Shown: one piece after another, positions 22,874 through 34,555 of the stretch
Layout of the letters: each line of letters begins with the position of its first letter
How positions within the stretch are numbered: the stretch's first letter is position 1
Assembly (NCBI GenBank): GCA_022701365.1
Contig: JAKUHH010000092.1
Span: 62,001 to 126,000, forward strand
Reading direction: 5' to 3'
Length of the DNA: 64,000 bases
Source of the DNA: Mycocentrospora acerina
Taxonomy: Eukaryota; Ascomycota; Dothideomycetes; Pleosporales
Position numbers and translations under genes: made by a program
The notes under the pieces: model-generated
What the model saw: only the letters and a program-made list of their open reading frames with translations
Told to the model about the DNA's origin: nothing
Databases searched by the model: none

Positions 22874-25443
22874 ATGGCAAACTTCCGCCCTCTCCAACCT
22901 GCGCCCATGGACCAGGAGGCTCCACCGCTGCCGCAGAGCAGGCCGTTGCTGACTCAGAAGCCAAAGCGAACAGTGACGCTGGGTGCCTGTGTCGCATGCC
23001 GCAAACGAAAGTCAAAGTGCGACGGCAGTCGGCCTGTCTGCACATGCTGTGCCCAAAAGGACACGGAATGCATCTACGAGCTGGGCCCAAACGAGAAGCC
23101 GTCCCAGGCCATGAAGCGCAAGAACGAAGAGATGCAGGGCGAGTTGTTGAATCTGCGTCAGCTCTACGACTTTCTGCGCCTGCGTCCCGAGCATGAGGCC
23201 CAGGAAATCCTCCGGCGTATTCGAGCAAACCCTCCAGACACCTCGCCGTCTCAGCGCATCCAGGAGCTGGCGGATTTTGTCCGTCATGGGGACCCATCCG
23301 CTCACCAGCCTTCTTACAGTGCTCCTTCTGCATACCATTACGAGCCTGGTTCTGTAACACTGCCTCCCCTGCGACTAGCCCTGGATACGCCCGGCAACCT
23401 GGGCTCCAACACCCTCTCCTTTCCCAGCATCTTGTCCATGGGATCTGATGGTCCTTCAACCCAGCGACGAAGACTTACTTCAGACGAGACCCTTCCAGCT
23501 CGGTACGTCGACACAGGTTGCCTCCATGCGCGTTTTTGACCGACCCTCAGCTCAAATAACCAGAGCTTCTTCGCCCGTGCCTCGATAGAGGCAATCATAC
23601 ATCCGCATCCATCTGCCGGAGCAGAGAGTCCAACAGACGACCCCCGGTTAAGTTCAGTCAAAAATTGGACTACAGTGATTAGCGATACGCCTCTGCTGGT
23701 GGAACTTTTGTCTTGCTGGATTAAATGTGAGCTCAACTTCTACCATTACTTGGATCAAGACTCTTTTCTCGAGGACATGGCGAGCGGACGAACCGATTTT
23801 TGCTCGGAACTGCTAGTGAATGCGTTGCTAGCCTCTGCCTGCGTAAGTCCACAACGAGTTCACGTCGTTTTGCGCTTCTGCTTGCTCCACCTACTCCTGG
23901 CGGCTACAAGCTTACACAGCAATAGCTTCACTCGCCCGCCATAAGAGATCGATGCCCGCCGTTTTCAGAAGAATCTCCGACGATTGTGTTCTACAAAGAA
24001 GCCATGCGACTTTGGAAACTTGAAGACGGTAGAGATAGTTTGACCAAGCTCCATGCTGCCATTGTTCTCTGTAAGTTTTAGCCTTCCTCGCTTTACCGCC
24101 GGACATTGCTGTGAGACCACTCAGTCGCTGTAGAGGCCCCGTCCAGCTGCTGATGCGTTGCTACCGAGTGCCCACTAATCATTTGCGATTGTAGTTCTCG
24201 TACTCGGAAAGTACTGTAGAGATAAGGATGGTCATTCATTCCTTCTAGAAGCTTGCCGCATCGGTCGCGAATTTGCCCTTTTCGAACCTCAGCCTTCGCG
24301 AGCCAGCGAGAAGCCGCCACACGTTCCGCAGGAGAAATGGGATACAGTTCTAGCTGTTACTGCATGGTCACTTTTCAATTTCCAGCTGTGAGTTGCATCG
24401 TCATTTGTGATCACACAAGTGAAAGCTAAAATCTCCCTAGAACAATGTCTATCCTTTTGTCACATCCTGCACCTATCAGAACTCTACCGTCCGTTGCTAT
24501 CCCATATCAGGATAACCCTGATGGCCAAGGTATTTTGGGCTGCCACAGACTAAAGTTCGAGATCGGCTGACTCTCTTCGCCAACAAGCCTTTTTCCGGTC
24601 GGAATGCACTAGATACGTCATTGTTCTTGACTGTTTTGACCACTTCTCAAGACGTCATGAGTATGCAAATCAGAAACCGCCAGATCTCGAACTAGCTGAA
24701 GCAAGCTATCGACGTTTGAAATCGTGGTTCGCGTCCCGCCCGCCAAGCTTACACCCAGACGAGGCTCCGACCCGGCAAAACCTCATCAGCGCGTTCGTGG
24801 ACCATCATTCAAATAAAAGCAATTCATTAACAAATTTCCCAGCATGTATTATCACGTCCACGTAACTTACCTTTTCCAACCATACATCCATAGCGAATCC
24901 TCGCCTGGCTCGAGCCAAGCCCAACTCAATTTCGCGCGTTCTGTAGTATCAGCTTCACTTAAAGAAATTCGACGACTTCTCCTTCTCCACGAGATACAAC
25001 ATGGCTGGGAAATTGCTATAACAATAGTACTTCATCCACTTGCTGTAACGGGTTTCGGCACTTTAGACGAACTATCATATGACTGCTTATACCGAACTCA
25101 AAAAGAGCGGGACGAACTGTACCAAGGCTTACTGATGTGTATTCGCATATACAGTTCCTTGTCGAATTACGTGTTTTTTGCACAAGTAATGTTCCGGCTC
25201 TTGACCCAGAAGTGTCAGGCGCTTGGTATACAGTTGCCTGAAGAGATGCAGAATATCCAAGACATTTATTCAAGTGAGGAATGGACGAAGAATGCAGCCA
25301 TGCTCGTCAGCACCTCATACATTGTGGATACCCGTCAACCGACGCTGGATGTAAAGATAGATAGGATGGATGACATTATCTCACGATGGGAAGGATTAAC
25401 ACTAGAAGAAAAGGAGTCGCAGAAAAGGAAAATCAAACAGTGA
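22874..25443 (+). CDS. Zn(II)2Cys6 transcription factor, nit-4/nirA-like architecture
   Basis: Nuclear regulator. Seven exons, 22874-23502, 23551-23842, 23926-24070, 24195-24387, 24441-24529, 24588-24792 and 24843-25443, sum to 2154 nt (717 aa) in frame. The zinc cluster is ACVACRKRKSKCDG with Cys39, 42, 49, 56, 59 and 66, followed by a helical linker (MKRKNEEMQGELLNLRQLY) as in nit-4-type factors. The fungal-specific domain follows, with LLVELLSCWIKCELNFYHYL, then a middle part with LGKYCRDKDGHSFLLEACRIGREF, and the helix before the C-terminus LKSWFASRPPSLHPDE joined to MYYHVHVTYLFQPYI. The last intron uses a GTTCGT donor; only this choice keeps frame. The regulon is unknown, and nitrate control is not implied by architecture alone. 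Confidence 0.87.
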
Positions 25444-28400
25444 GGAACATATACATGGCATTTCGCGTGGCGCAAACTCGATGCATTTCAAGTGCTGGGC
25501 GGTATATCTTGTCTGATAAGGCGTTTGTACCTCGACTTCCTCAGGATTACTACAGACAACAATCCGTTTCTTGCTTTCAGTCACAATCTCAGGGTAAGGC
25601 CCAGATGCATCTCGTTTCTCTCCACGTTCGGCATCCTCGGTAATCTTTCTATTTACATCGTAGCCCGGATTTCTAGGACTACTATGGGCTCCACGTACAA
25701 TCTCTCTTGACCCCCACTCTGTCCTAACGTCCTAAAGCACCCCCACTTGGCTTTGAGTTCCGAATATTACCCAACACAATAAAACAACTCACCAAGCCTC
25801 ACCGCTCATGCCGTTGCTCGGCCCTACTCTCAAAAAAATTCAGAAAAAATTTGGATACGGTAGACCATTACAACTCTGTTACGGACTTGGGTAATGCTAT
25901 CTTGTCGCCATGGTATTAAGCGCGTGTAGTGAACATGTGGGGTCTTGAATTCGTATCGAATGGCCGAACATATTCAATCATGTTGGGCTGCCACCTCGCC
26001 GAATGAGCCGATTGGCTCGGAATCAAACGCACGCCTTAACTTTGCAGGGGGCGGGTAGTCTAGTTCAACGGCGGCCTCCAACCACTTCTATCACTGTCAA
26101 CGATGAAAATTACCTACGTGGGGAAGTCGATACGAAGTATGCTGAGCCTTGTAAAAAAGATATGCGTTCTGTATGGTGGTATTTTGGAGCGAGCTTAAAT
26201 ATGGCGTTGAAAGTCTGGTTAAAGGATTTGAGAAGATGATAATTTACATGTAAGCGAATGAGACGCAACAAGGTGATTACAATGTCGCCATACAAAGCTA
26301 AGATGAAATTAGTGTGCATTCACTTTCGGGTTGCATTTGATTGAATGCGCTAGATACTTCACTTCAAATACACTGGTCTATCGATTTTGGTATACGGAAT
26401 ACAAATATCAAAGACGAAACCTCGCTCGAACTCAACCACAAGGCAAATTTTAAATTCTCGTTTGTGGTGGCGTCTTCGCTTCGTACCAACCGGTATTGTT
26501 ATGGATGCGGCACATCTCCGGCGGAACCCCACAGATGGATGACAACCTCGGTGACGGAGTTAATGATTTCATACTGCTTGTACTATACATTGATTTGCCG
26601 GAACATGTTTCCGACGATGTTTTGCGCCCTGCGGTCCGCGGGCCGCCAAGTGTGGTGCATGGTCGTGCGTGCGCACGTGCTGCAGCGCGGTTGGCAGCCA
26701 CGCACATACAGGTTTGTGTAAGTGACGTATGTGGGGGAATCGAAAATGCTAACGTCGGAATCAAAGACCCGAATAGTGATGGGTCACAGGAGAACTTTTA
26801 CGCATTATCTAGCACACGATGATAACCAGCCCGTGGAATTATACAAGTTTTTACCCGAGATCGGTCATCTGTTTTGTTGATCGGTCAGGCTTGTTATGCA
26901 GGCTGAATGAATTCCCATACTCTCTGCTTTGGGAAACCCGCTGACTATTTCAAGATGTGGGAAGAAGCAATAATGGAAGGATTCGCTCGTCAATTCTTGC
27001 ATTGTTGGGGCTGGTTCCTGCAGTGTGTTGTGTACGGTGTGCCACTGGCCGTGACAAGGAGCTGCACAATCCTATTGCGGCGCCAAATAGATCTGCATGT
27101 CCAGTCAGGCGTACCCCGTCTATCACGCCTCTCTAGCGAATACGCCATGGCGTACCTTTTGTTCAATTCGTCGGGCTGAGACATGAATAGCAAGGAGCAG
27201 AAACTTGCATTGTTGTGGCGTCTTCTACCGCTCTCAGGGAAAAATGCATGAAAATCTATTGGATCTTATCACGAAAGTGCCTACGCGGTGCTCACGCACT
27301 ACCCGCGGCGTCGTTTGGCACGCTAAATTATGCATGCATGACAGCACTATAAAACAATCATTTGCTGCAGCTAGAATGCATTATTCAAGAGTCAGACTTT
27401 GTTTTGGATCACTAATTCACTGAGCTTCATTCCCATGCACGGAAAAGATGCTATATGGGGGAGTTGTGCTCGGTACAGAATGCCGAGTCATTTCTGAACA
27501 GCATGTTACACACTAGACTAGTTTTCAAGCGCGAACATGACACAAACAGTCGGTAAATAATAGGATTGGCCCGGAACTATGGAGATCTTTGATGTCTGCC
27601 ATTGGGTGGGTTGATTCCTATGTTCAAAGATGGGGTTCAGGGCCACTTAATTCTGCGCCTAGACCGCTCCGTACCCGTACCGCTCTAGGTCATGTTCAAC
27701 GAGGATCGTAGCATTCATTCATCAAGAGAGCCGAGCAAATGGCGACCTCTCAAGCTGTCCATTATCACATGTCTGCTATGGTGGCCACTGTCTTCCCAAA
27801 GTATGCAAATGTTCTCGTTTGTCGCTACAACACCCGTACTAGTGTTTCCCATCCAACAAGGCAAGTTGCCATGTACTCTACCAAAGTTTTGTGCAATAAC
27901 TTTTTTCCACGAGCGGTGTGCTTCGGCAGCCCCACCGCTCGATGACAACCCCTTGCATGACTTTGTGCAAGAGTTGTAACAGGTACAACGCCATGGTATT
28001 ACACAAATCCGCAAGCACCTCTATCATGCTCAATCTGGCGCAAAGCAAACCTGCCAATATGAACTTGAAAAGGAAAGACCACGTACGCCACGTATGCAAA
28101 GTAATCTGTATGTCAAATAAAGAAGGGAAGGAAAACGTTTCCCAACAGCAGCAAACAATCCGCATCTAGATGTTTCGAAAGGAGAGGGAAAAAGCAATTA
28201 CCCTTGCTTTACTCACATGAAAACATCAACATACAACCTCGTCGTCCCACTACATACTGTACCAACACTTCTTCTCAGCACTCGCATCTACTCGACACGC
28301 AAAGAAAAAAAAACACACACTTTCTCAAACATACTCGCAAAACTCACAAAAAACACAAGAAAAAACGTAACATATCCTCCTCTCATCCCAACAACTTCAT

Positions 28401-28499
28401 CCCAACAATAAGCCGCACATGAGCCCATTAATTACCGTCTAATCTACAAGCATCTTCATCTTTCCCCACTCCCCAACACACACCATCCTGCAAAGCATT

Positions 28500-28530
28500 C
28501 CCCCCCCTCCCCTCCCCCCCTCTCCCACCC
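28500..28530 (-). other. Potential G-quadruplex tract (minus strand)
   Basis: The plus strand is almost all C with single T/A breaks. The minus strand therefore has four or more runs of three or more G with loops of 1-7 nt, the canonical G4 pattern. It lies about 0.6 kb beyond the stop of the Mmc1-like gene. Confidence 0.6.
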
Positions 28531-28792
28531 TGGTATCGTATCATTCTCAACAGCCAAACCAACAAAAGTCGTCCGATGATATTTTTCTTATAAATTGAAA
28601 AAAAAAAATCCATACATAGCGCGCGGCTACAGCTGTGGGCTCGAATACGAACGCCGAGTATTGTCGCTGCCCGGTTTTTGAATTAGCGTCGTGGAAGGGG
28701 AGGTCGAAAGAGGAAGGTCAGGGTGGGTTGTGCCGTGTTTGTACATGTGTGTGTATGCAGGCACGCATGTTTGTTGACGGGGTTTTGGGGGC

Positions 28793-28840
28793 AGGAAGGA
28801 AGGAAGGAAGGTAAGGAGGTAGGTAGGTAGATAGGTAGGT
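28793..28840. repeat. GGAA / GGTA tetranucleotide repeat
   Basis: GGAA units followed by GGTA units, imperfect, in non-coding sequence. Confidence 0.8.
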
Positions 28841-29094
28841 CAGGTGTTAGCGTTGCGATGGGGGAGGCATGTCCTTGGGGAGTGATGTGGAATGAGGGGT
28901 GTCTGTTTTGGGTCTCACTGTATCAAACTGTGCGGTGTTGACGGCGATGATGAGGGAAGCTTGGTGAGGAATCACATGATGCTATTGTATCGGACCAGAT
29001 CAGAACAGACCAGACTCAAATTAAGACCGAAATGACGAAAAAGTGCACATCAAACATAACCTCTTGAGTCCTATCATACACGGCCAGCTTATCA

Positions 29095-31054
29095 TTACAA
29101 ACCCCCGTCCAACTTTCTCAGCGCCTCTCTAACCCTGTTCACTGCCTCTCTTGCCCTCTTCCTCTCAAGTACACTCTCACTCTCTCCTCTTCCAGCCAAT
29201 TCATTCTCCTTTTGCCTGATAATCATCCGTACCAAGTCTTCTGTACTCTTCAACTGCAACCTGCCTTCTTCCCGCAGAGTTCCTTGCCAAGCCTCCCGCG
29301 CACCCTCCCACGTTCTCTGCATGTGGCGCAGAGAGAATGTAAGACCGAGGGCCGCGATGGCACCGGCTTCGAAGAGGGAGACGGTCGATACAGAGACGTA
29401 GAGGAGAGCTGACAGAGCAGATGATAGTGAAGTGGTGGAAAATGTGGATAGAATAAGGCGCTGGGCGAGGGCTTGTAGGGGCGGAATGGTGGTTTCGATC
29501 AGCTCTGTGCGGGAGGTGGAGATAGCCTCAGGCCAGGGCTGGGGCTTTCGCACGTCGGTGCTCAAATCTGTGCGTGGGTTCTCAATCGTGGGCGCTGTTT
29601 CCCAGGTGGTAATTTCGGGGATTTTGTTCACAGCGATGCTTTGCACCTCCTCTGGAAATCCGGCTTGGTTCATGCGACCTGCGAGGTAGATACTGTCCTT
29701 CTCTGCGGAAACAAGCCATCTCCTCTCAACCAACTCCGAGGTTATCATCGTAACGTCGTCAACGCGCCAGAAGAGTTTCCACCAAGACAGCTTGTGCCAA
29801 TTTCGCGCAGAAAACGCCTCGTCCAGCTGGTCACGAAGCTCTCTATGTGACTTTTCCGCCCAGGTCTCCAAATGGCCGATGATGGATGCCGACATATACG
29901 TGGGTGAAGAAGTGAGATCTTGTAACTGTGCTGTGTCTTCCTTCAATATATTTGCCTCCACATCGTCAGCGACAGACGAAACAAGCGTCTTAATCGCCGG
30001 TTTGATCGTCTCTGAGGGCTGAACATCATGTACTAGCCATTTGGACAGTCCAGCAACTCCGCTTCTGAACCATCCTTTTTCATAGGTAATCGAGTTCTGT
30101 ATCGATTCGCGGAAGCTAGCAAGTGCTTGCGTGCCAATCTCGACATTAATGGCTGAGACGGTAGTTTCGGCCTCTGTATTGGGTTCGTTTAAAGATGGCG
30201 GAAGGTCGACCGCCACCTTGACCATGCCATCCATTTCTCCAGCACTGTCTGATGAGAACCTGCCAAAAGCCACTACACTGTCAAGCCCCTCGCCTAGTAT
30301 CAGTGTTTTGTGAACTGGATAGGGCACAGGCAGGCCCCTCGCTGACGTAGCCAGTAACTTTGGAACCAGTACCGACTCCTTGGAGCTCTCTGCTGAAGTA
30401 GAAGCAGCGAGGCTCGCAACATTGACATTCAGCGTCGAGACCAGCACCTCCAGATTGTTCATTCGCAGAGTCCTTGAAGGCACGGAAAGGACTTTATACA
30501 GCGGCGACGGCGCATACGTGTCGGCATCTTCTCCAAATCTAATTATCGCCGTCGTCATCAGCAATTGCTCTCTCGCTACCACTTATTCATGTGACGTGCA
30601 CTCACTTCAGCAACACTGGCCCCTTCTCCGCGTCTACGTCATCTTCCAGCTCCTTCTCCCACGACTCTTCAGCGCCCAGCGGGTCAGCAAGGAGCAGTCG
30701 AGCCAGTCGCTGTGCGCTCAACTGGCCGTTCAATCCAAGAACTACGACCCGCGTCACTGCATCGTGCGCCGCCAAGCCCTGCAGTGCCAATTGCAGCCTG
30801 CTGATGTTGACATAGGTCTCTGCAGCGCCACTCAGTGCCGAGAGCGCATCGTGCAATTCCTTGTTCTTGGGCGGGATGTTCGGGCGCAAGTTTATCGCGG
30901 TCGGCGAGACTTGCGTGGATGCGGAGCGGGCGCGGGGGTTTGGGAAGCTCGGCCTGCCACCATGACGGCAGCATAGGGCAGTCGGGAAGCGTTCAATTGC
31001 TCGTCTCCCGAGGAGAGTTGTCGTACGCGGCACAGAGGCCACCCATCGAGGCAT
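29095..31054 (-). CDS. Mmc1-like mitochondrial protein
   Basis: Fungal-specific protein resembling Mmc1, a mitochondrial inner-membrane/cristae factor. The assignment is from remembered family motifs and is moderate. Two exons, 31054-30606 and 30538-29095, give 630 aa. The N-terminus is Arg/Ser/Thr/Ala-rich with few acids (MPRWVASVPRTTTLLGRRAI), a good mitochondrial presequence. Conserved-looking blocks are FGEDADTYAPSPLYKVLSVP just after the intron and KLSWWKLFWRVDDV in the middle. A hydrophobic stretch near the C-terminus (SALLYVSVSTVSLFEAGAIA) could be one or two membrane spans, followed by a basic coiled-coil tail. All of it reads as one uninterrupted frame apart from the single intron. 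Confidence 0.72.
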
Positions 31055-31447
31055 CGGGCTGAGAGGTGTGCATTGCTATAGACTTCTACCATGCGAAGGT
31101 TCAACAGGCGGCATCACCTTCGGCCCGGCCCGTCGTCACGTGCACAATCGTACCTTGCCACTGCCAACAACAGGCGCCTCGCTGGACGTCACGTAATGAT
31201 TGCTTCTTGGGAATGTGACTTGATTCAGTGAGAAGCTGGCTCAGTCATGTCATGACACGGCACTTGGCCAGCAAATTAGTACCGCTCGTCATCAGCTACG
31301 CTCCTTCAAGTCCCTGTATGCACGCGCCTGCCTGATGTACTGATGATATTTGATCCACCCAACCTGTAATCAAACTCCCTCTACACCCTCTGGCTTCTGG
31401 ACTTTGAACTCCCCATCACTCAACGATCCCGAGCGCATTGGGAGCTT
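31055..31447. other. Intergenic between Mmc1-like gene and calcineurin A
   Basis: Promoter of the Mmc1-like gene and 3' flank of calcineurin A; both lie on the minus strand. No gene seen. Confidence 0.6.
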
Positions 31448-33489
31448 CTAACTCCTCTTGTTGCGGCTGTTGGACCCGGATGACCTGAACATGTCAGTAA
31501 CGGCGGAGGGTGAGAAGAAGACAGGCAACTTACATGCTGATCCTTCTTGCGACGTTGGCCAGTCCTTTGTCGTTATCTGCCTCTTGGGTAGCCTTCTCGA
31601 GAGCCTGCTCTCGGCTGACCTCCTGAGATCTTCGTACTTCCTCGTGACTCGGCGGGAGTCGCTCGTTTTGTAGATCAACCTTACGAGCATCCTCGAAGGT
31701 GTGGATAGCCTGTTTGATGCCCTCTGCTCCAAGCATAAGAGTGCCTGCTGGTAGTCGACCTCCAGATGCTGTCTTCAACTCGGTGACACGCTCAGACTCT
31801 TCACGCAGCACTTGGAATACGCGTGAGAGACGGCCAATGGCCAGAATCTTGTTCTTGATAGCACGTCGCTTGAACTCTGTCGAATCTGGGTCCAGACTAG
31901 ATAGTGGTGGTGATGAAGGTGCAGAGGCCAACGAGCTAGGCGTCTCCTCCTCGAGTTCCTCCTTGGAGCAAGTGTTGAGAATAGCGATGAGCATGTCAGT
32001 GACTGGCAAAGTTAGCTCAAGTAAAATTGTACACCCTTAAAAAGCTTACTCTTTTCGCCAACAAATGGAAGGGACCAGGTGAAAACATCCATAAAGTTGG
32101 GCAGCCAGTAAGGGTGGGGTGTGCAGTCTACATTAGTCAGTTAAAGTAATTCCGAATTTGTTGGCAAACATACTGAATTGTCGAATGTTCATGACATTGT
32201 TCTCGTATTTCAAGACAGCAGCCTTGTTGTTGTATACGTCCAGATAATTCGGCGCGCTGAAAATGGTCATAACACTAGGGAATCCAGTGGTTCGAGTTTT
32301 CCTGTACATTCGGTACCCAGCGTCTTGAGCCTCGTGGGCACGAATGATCGAGAGCAAGTTGTTCTTCTCAAGGAAAGCGCATGCGGCGGGGTACGAAAAG
32401 AAGTATGAACATCCGCGGACGTGGTTGTGGATGAAAAAGTCATTGGTTTTCTCCTGTCCAAATTCCTCGAGAGGGTCGGCCCAGAGAATGTCACACATCA
32501 GGCCATGTGTAGGTGGTTCGCGGAAGCGGTCAATCTGCAGCAGTCAGCCGTAGTCCTCTGAGTGATTCTGGGTCAGCATACACTCTTCAGGTCATCTAGT
32601 GTGTGAAGCTCAGGGCTCAATCCACCGTGTATGCACAAGAATTGTTTGTTCATCACAGCGGCGAGAGGCAATGCGCAGAACGCGTCCATGCATGCCTCGT
32701 AAACTGCCTCCGAATACTTGTGCTTACATTCGAGCTTGAATGTGAAGTAATCAGTCAAATGCCGACATTCGTGGTTTCCTCGAAGAAGCCAGAGCGTGTT
32801 CGGGTACCAAATCTTCAAAGACCATAGGTACAGGACGCACTGTTGTAATCAGAATGTGTATGCGATCCAGTCTGCGGAGCGTCTCACCTCTATGCTGAAG
32901 TAGCCTCGATCGACGTAGTCGCCCAGAAACAAGTATCGCGTCTCTGCAGGGTCTCCGCCGACTTCGAAAAGCTTCATGAGATCGTAGTACTGTCCGTGAA
33001 CATCTCCACACACTGTGATGGGAGCGTCCATCTCCAGAAGATTTGGCTCTGCCCGGAGGACTTCTGCGCCCTTCTTGAGAATCCACAACGCCTGCTGCTC
33101 AGTCAAACGGCCCTCTCGATAGAAGTGCTGCTTCAGAAATTGAATATTAGGCTTTGACCGATCCTGTGGCGAAAAGAATTGCTCGTCGGTAGGTGGTTGG
33201 AAAGCGGGTGCCTGGACGTCTGCGGTCACAGTGGAGTCAGCGTGGAGATTCTCTTAGACTCTGGTCGCAAGAGGGCAACTAATAATTGCGACATGCGAGC
33301 AGGAACATAAGAACAGGAACAAGCGACAAGCGTACCTTTACAGACACGGTCCAAGGTGCTCACTTGTGACCCATCTTCCATGGTGTGCAGGGTAAAGTCG
33401 ATTTCAGGAAGTGGCTTCTTCTCCTTGACGGCGCGGATCGCATTGTCAATATAGTTGGCAGACTCTGGGTCTTGCTGGCTGTTCTCCAT
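31448..33489 (-). CDS. cnaA: Calcineurin A, catalytic subunit
   Basis: Ca2+/calmodulin-activated Ser/Thr phosphatase (PP2B) controlling stress response, growth and virulence programmes in fungi. The start ATG at 33489 gives MENSQQDPESANYID. Exon 1 ends at 33336 and exon 2 is 33219-32888; several further exons end with a very short last exon at 31448. Metal-site motifs are intact: GDVHGQ, GDYVDRG, LRGNHECRH and FSAPNYLDVYNN. The calcineurin-B-binding helix lies after the catalytic core. The calmodulin-binding helix is KNKILAIGRLSRVFQVLREE, and the autoinhibitory segment is THE-like IHTFEDARKVDLQNERLPP. The final intron separates RRIS from the tail MSSGSNSRNKRS. The protein lacks the long Pro-rich C-terminal tail of the Aspergillus enzyme as I remember it. 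Confidence 0.95.
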
Positions 33490-34555
33490 GCTGGGCGGTA
33501 TGCACGAGGTGCTGAAGCTGTGGCTGTGGTTGTAGAAAGATAGTCGAGGAATGAGAGGGGCGAGTGGCGGCGGCGTAACGGTGTGAGTCGATGCCGAGGC
33601 GCTTCTGGGTGTGCTGAAACCTCGCAAATAATATCACGCCTACGTATGAGAAAGAGCGGCGTTTATTTGGTCGCGTACTCGCTGTGCGCTGGCGGTGAGA
33701 GCTTAGGGCTGAGAATAGGGCATGAAGCTGTGGAGGCATTCCCCTCTCGGCCTTGGCATTGATCCAATCAGGAAACCGCCAACGAAACGTCATGGGGAGC
33801 TGTCTCCGGGGCCGTAATACCAATCAAGCTTCATGTAAGCTTGCCACATTTCTTCTATTCCTCTTTCTACGAAATGTGTAGTACAAGCAGACTTGGGGCG
33901 GCGGTTATTGTTCTGCTAGTTCTGCGTTGTTTTCCTTCCAGCTGTTTTCACCTCGACTTGTAGTTGTGTGCAATCGGAGGGGTTATTAGTGTGTAATTCT
34001 GGCATGACGAACCAAGGTTAATCAAAAAATTTGAGTCTTTGAAGACAGAGAATTCTAGGAAGCAGACTTTCCCTGGATAGAGAAAAGCTTGTAGCACGGC
34101 GGCCATTGAGAAGAAACAATACACAACTGAGATGCGTCTTCAAGTCATAGGCAATGTGAACTTTTATTTTCAACAAATTAAGAAAGTGCGCACGGTTTCA
34201 AATGAATGTTTCATTTTGTCTCCTCAAGCTGAGGTACACTGTTATGCTCACCACGAGCTTTTTGCTCAAATAAAAGGGCATGCTGCACCAATCTAGGCTC
34301 AGTCATGAACGAAAGAATAAAAAAGAAATGCAAACAGAAAAAATGCAAGCCACACCCAAACATCACTCTCCCAAGACCAACGATGAAATATGAGATAGAT
34401 GCCATCGTCGATCGATCCTCGACTTATCCGGCGATCCAAATACGCAATGATGCGCGCTGGTATTCAATCCAACCCCAACCTCAAAACGTGCGTTTTTCCA
34501 ACGCAGTCCTAGCCAAGATATATAAAGAAATTCTCCTCATAAGAGAACGGAGAGT
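33490..34555. other. Calcineurin promoter and AA11 3' flank
   Basis: 1.07 kb, AT-rich in its right half. No gene with a recognisable domain. Confidence 0.5.

Larger units (their letters stand above)
25444..29094. other. 3.6-kb gene-poor stretch
   Basis: No frame longer than about 125 codons and none with a domain. Composition is near-neutral, not the strong AT bias expected of a RIP-ed transposon, and I see no terminal repeats or transposase/reverse-transcriptase motifs. It contains a spaced direct 9-mer (GATCGGTCA at 26859 and 26879), a pyrimidine run at 28500-28530, a GGAA/GGTA repeat (28793-28840) and the 3' flank of the Mmc1-like gene. Small secreted-protein genes with several introns could be missed by eye. 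Confidence 0.45.

Noticed and set aside
22255..23196. Long plus-strand frame (313 codons) overlapping the start of the nit-4-like gene
   Set aside because: It lies out of frame with the Zn2Cys6 gene in GC-rich DNA, has no domain and low-information composition; a GC artefact.
22737..23459. Minus-strand 240-codon frame
   Set aside because: Antisense shadow of the Zn2Cys6 exon 1.
26047..26090. tRNA-like stretch (GGTAGTCTAGTTC followed by CGGCGGCCTCC)
   Set aside because: No matching T-arm (GGTTCGANNCC) and no acceptor stem pairing; no other tRNA found on either strand.
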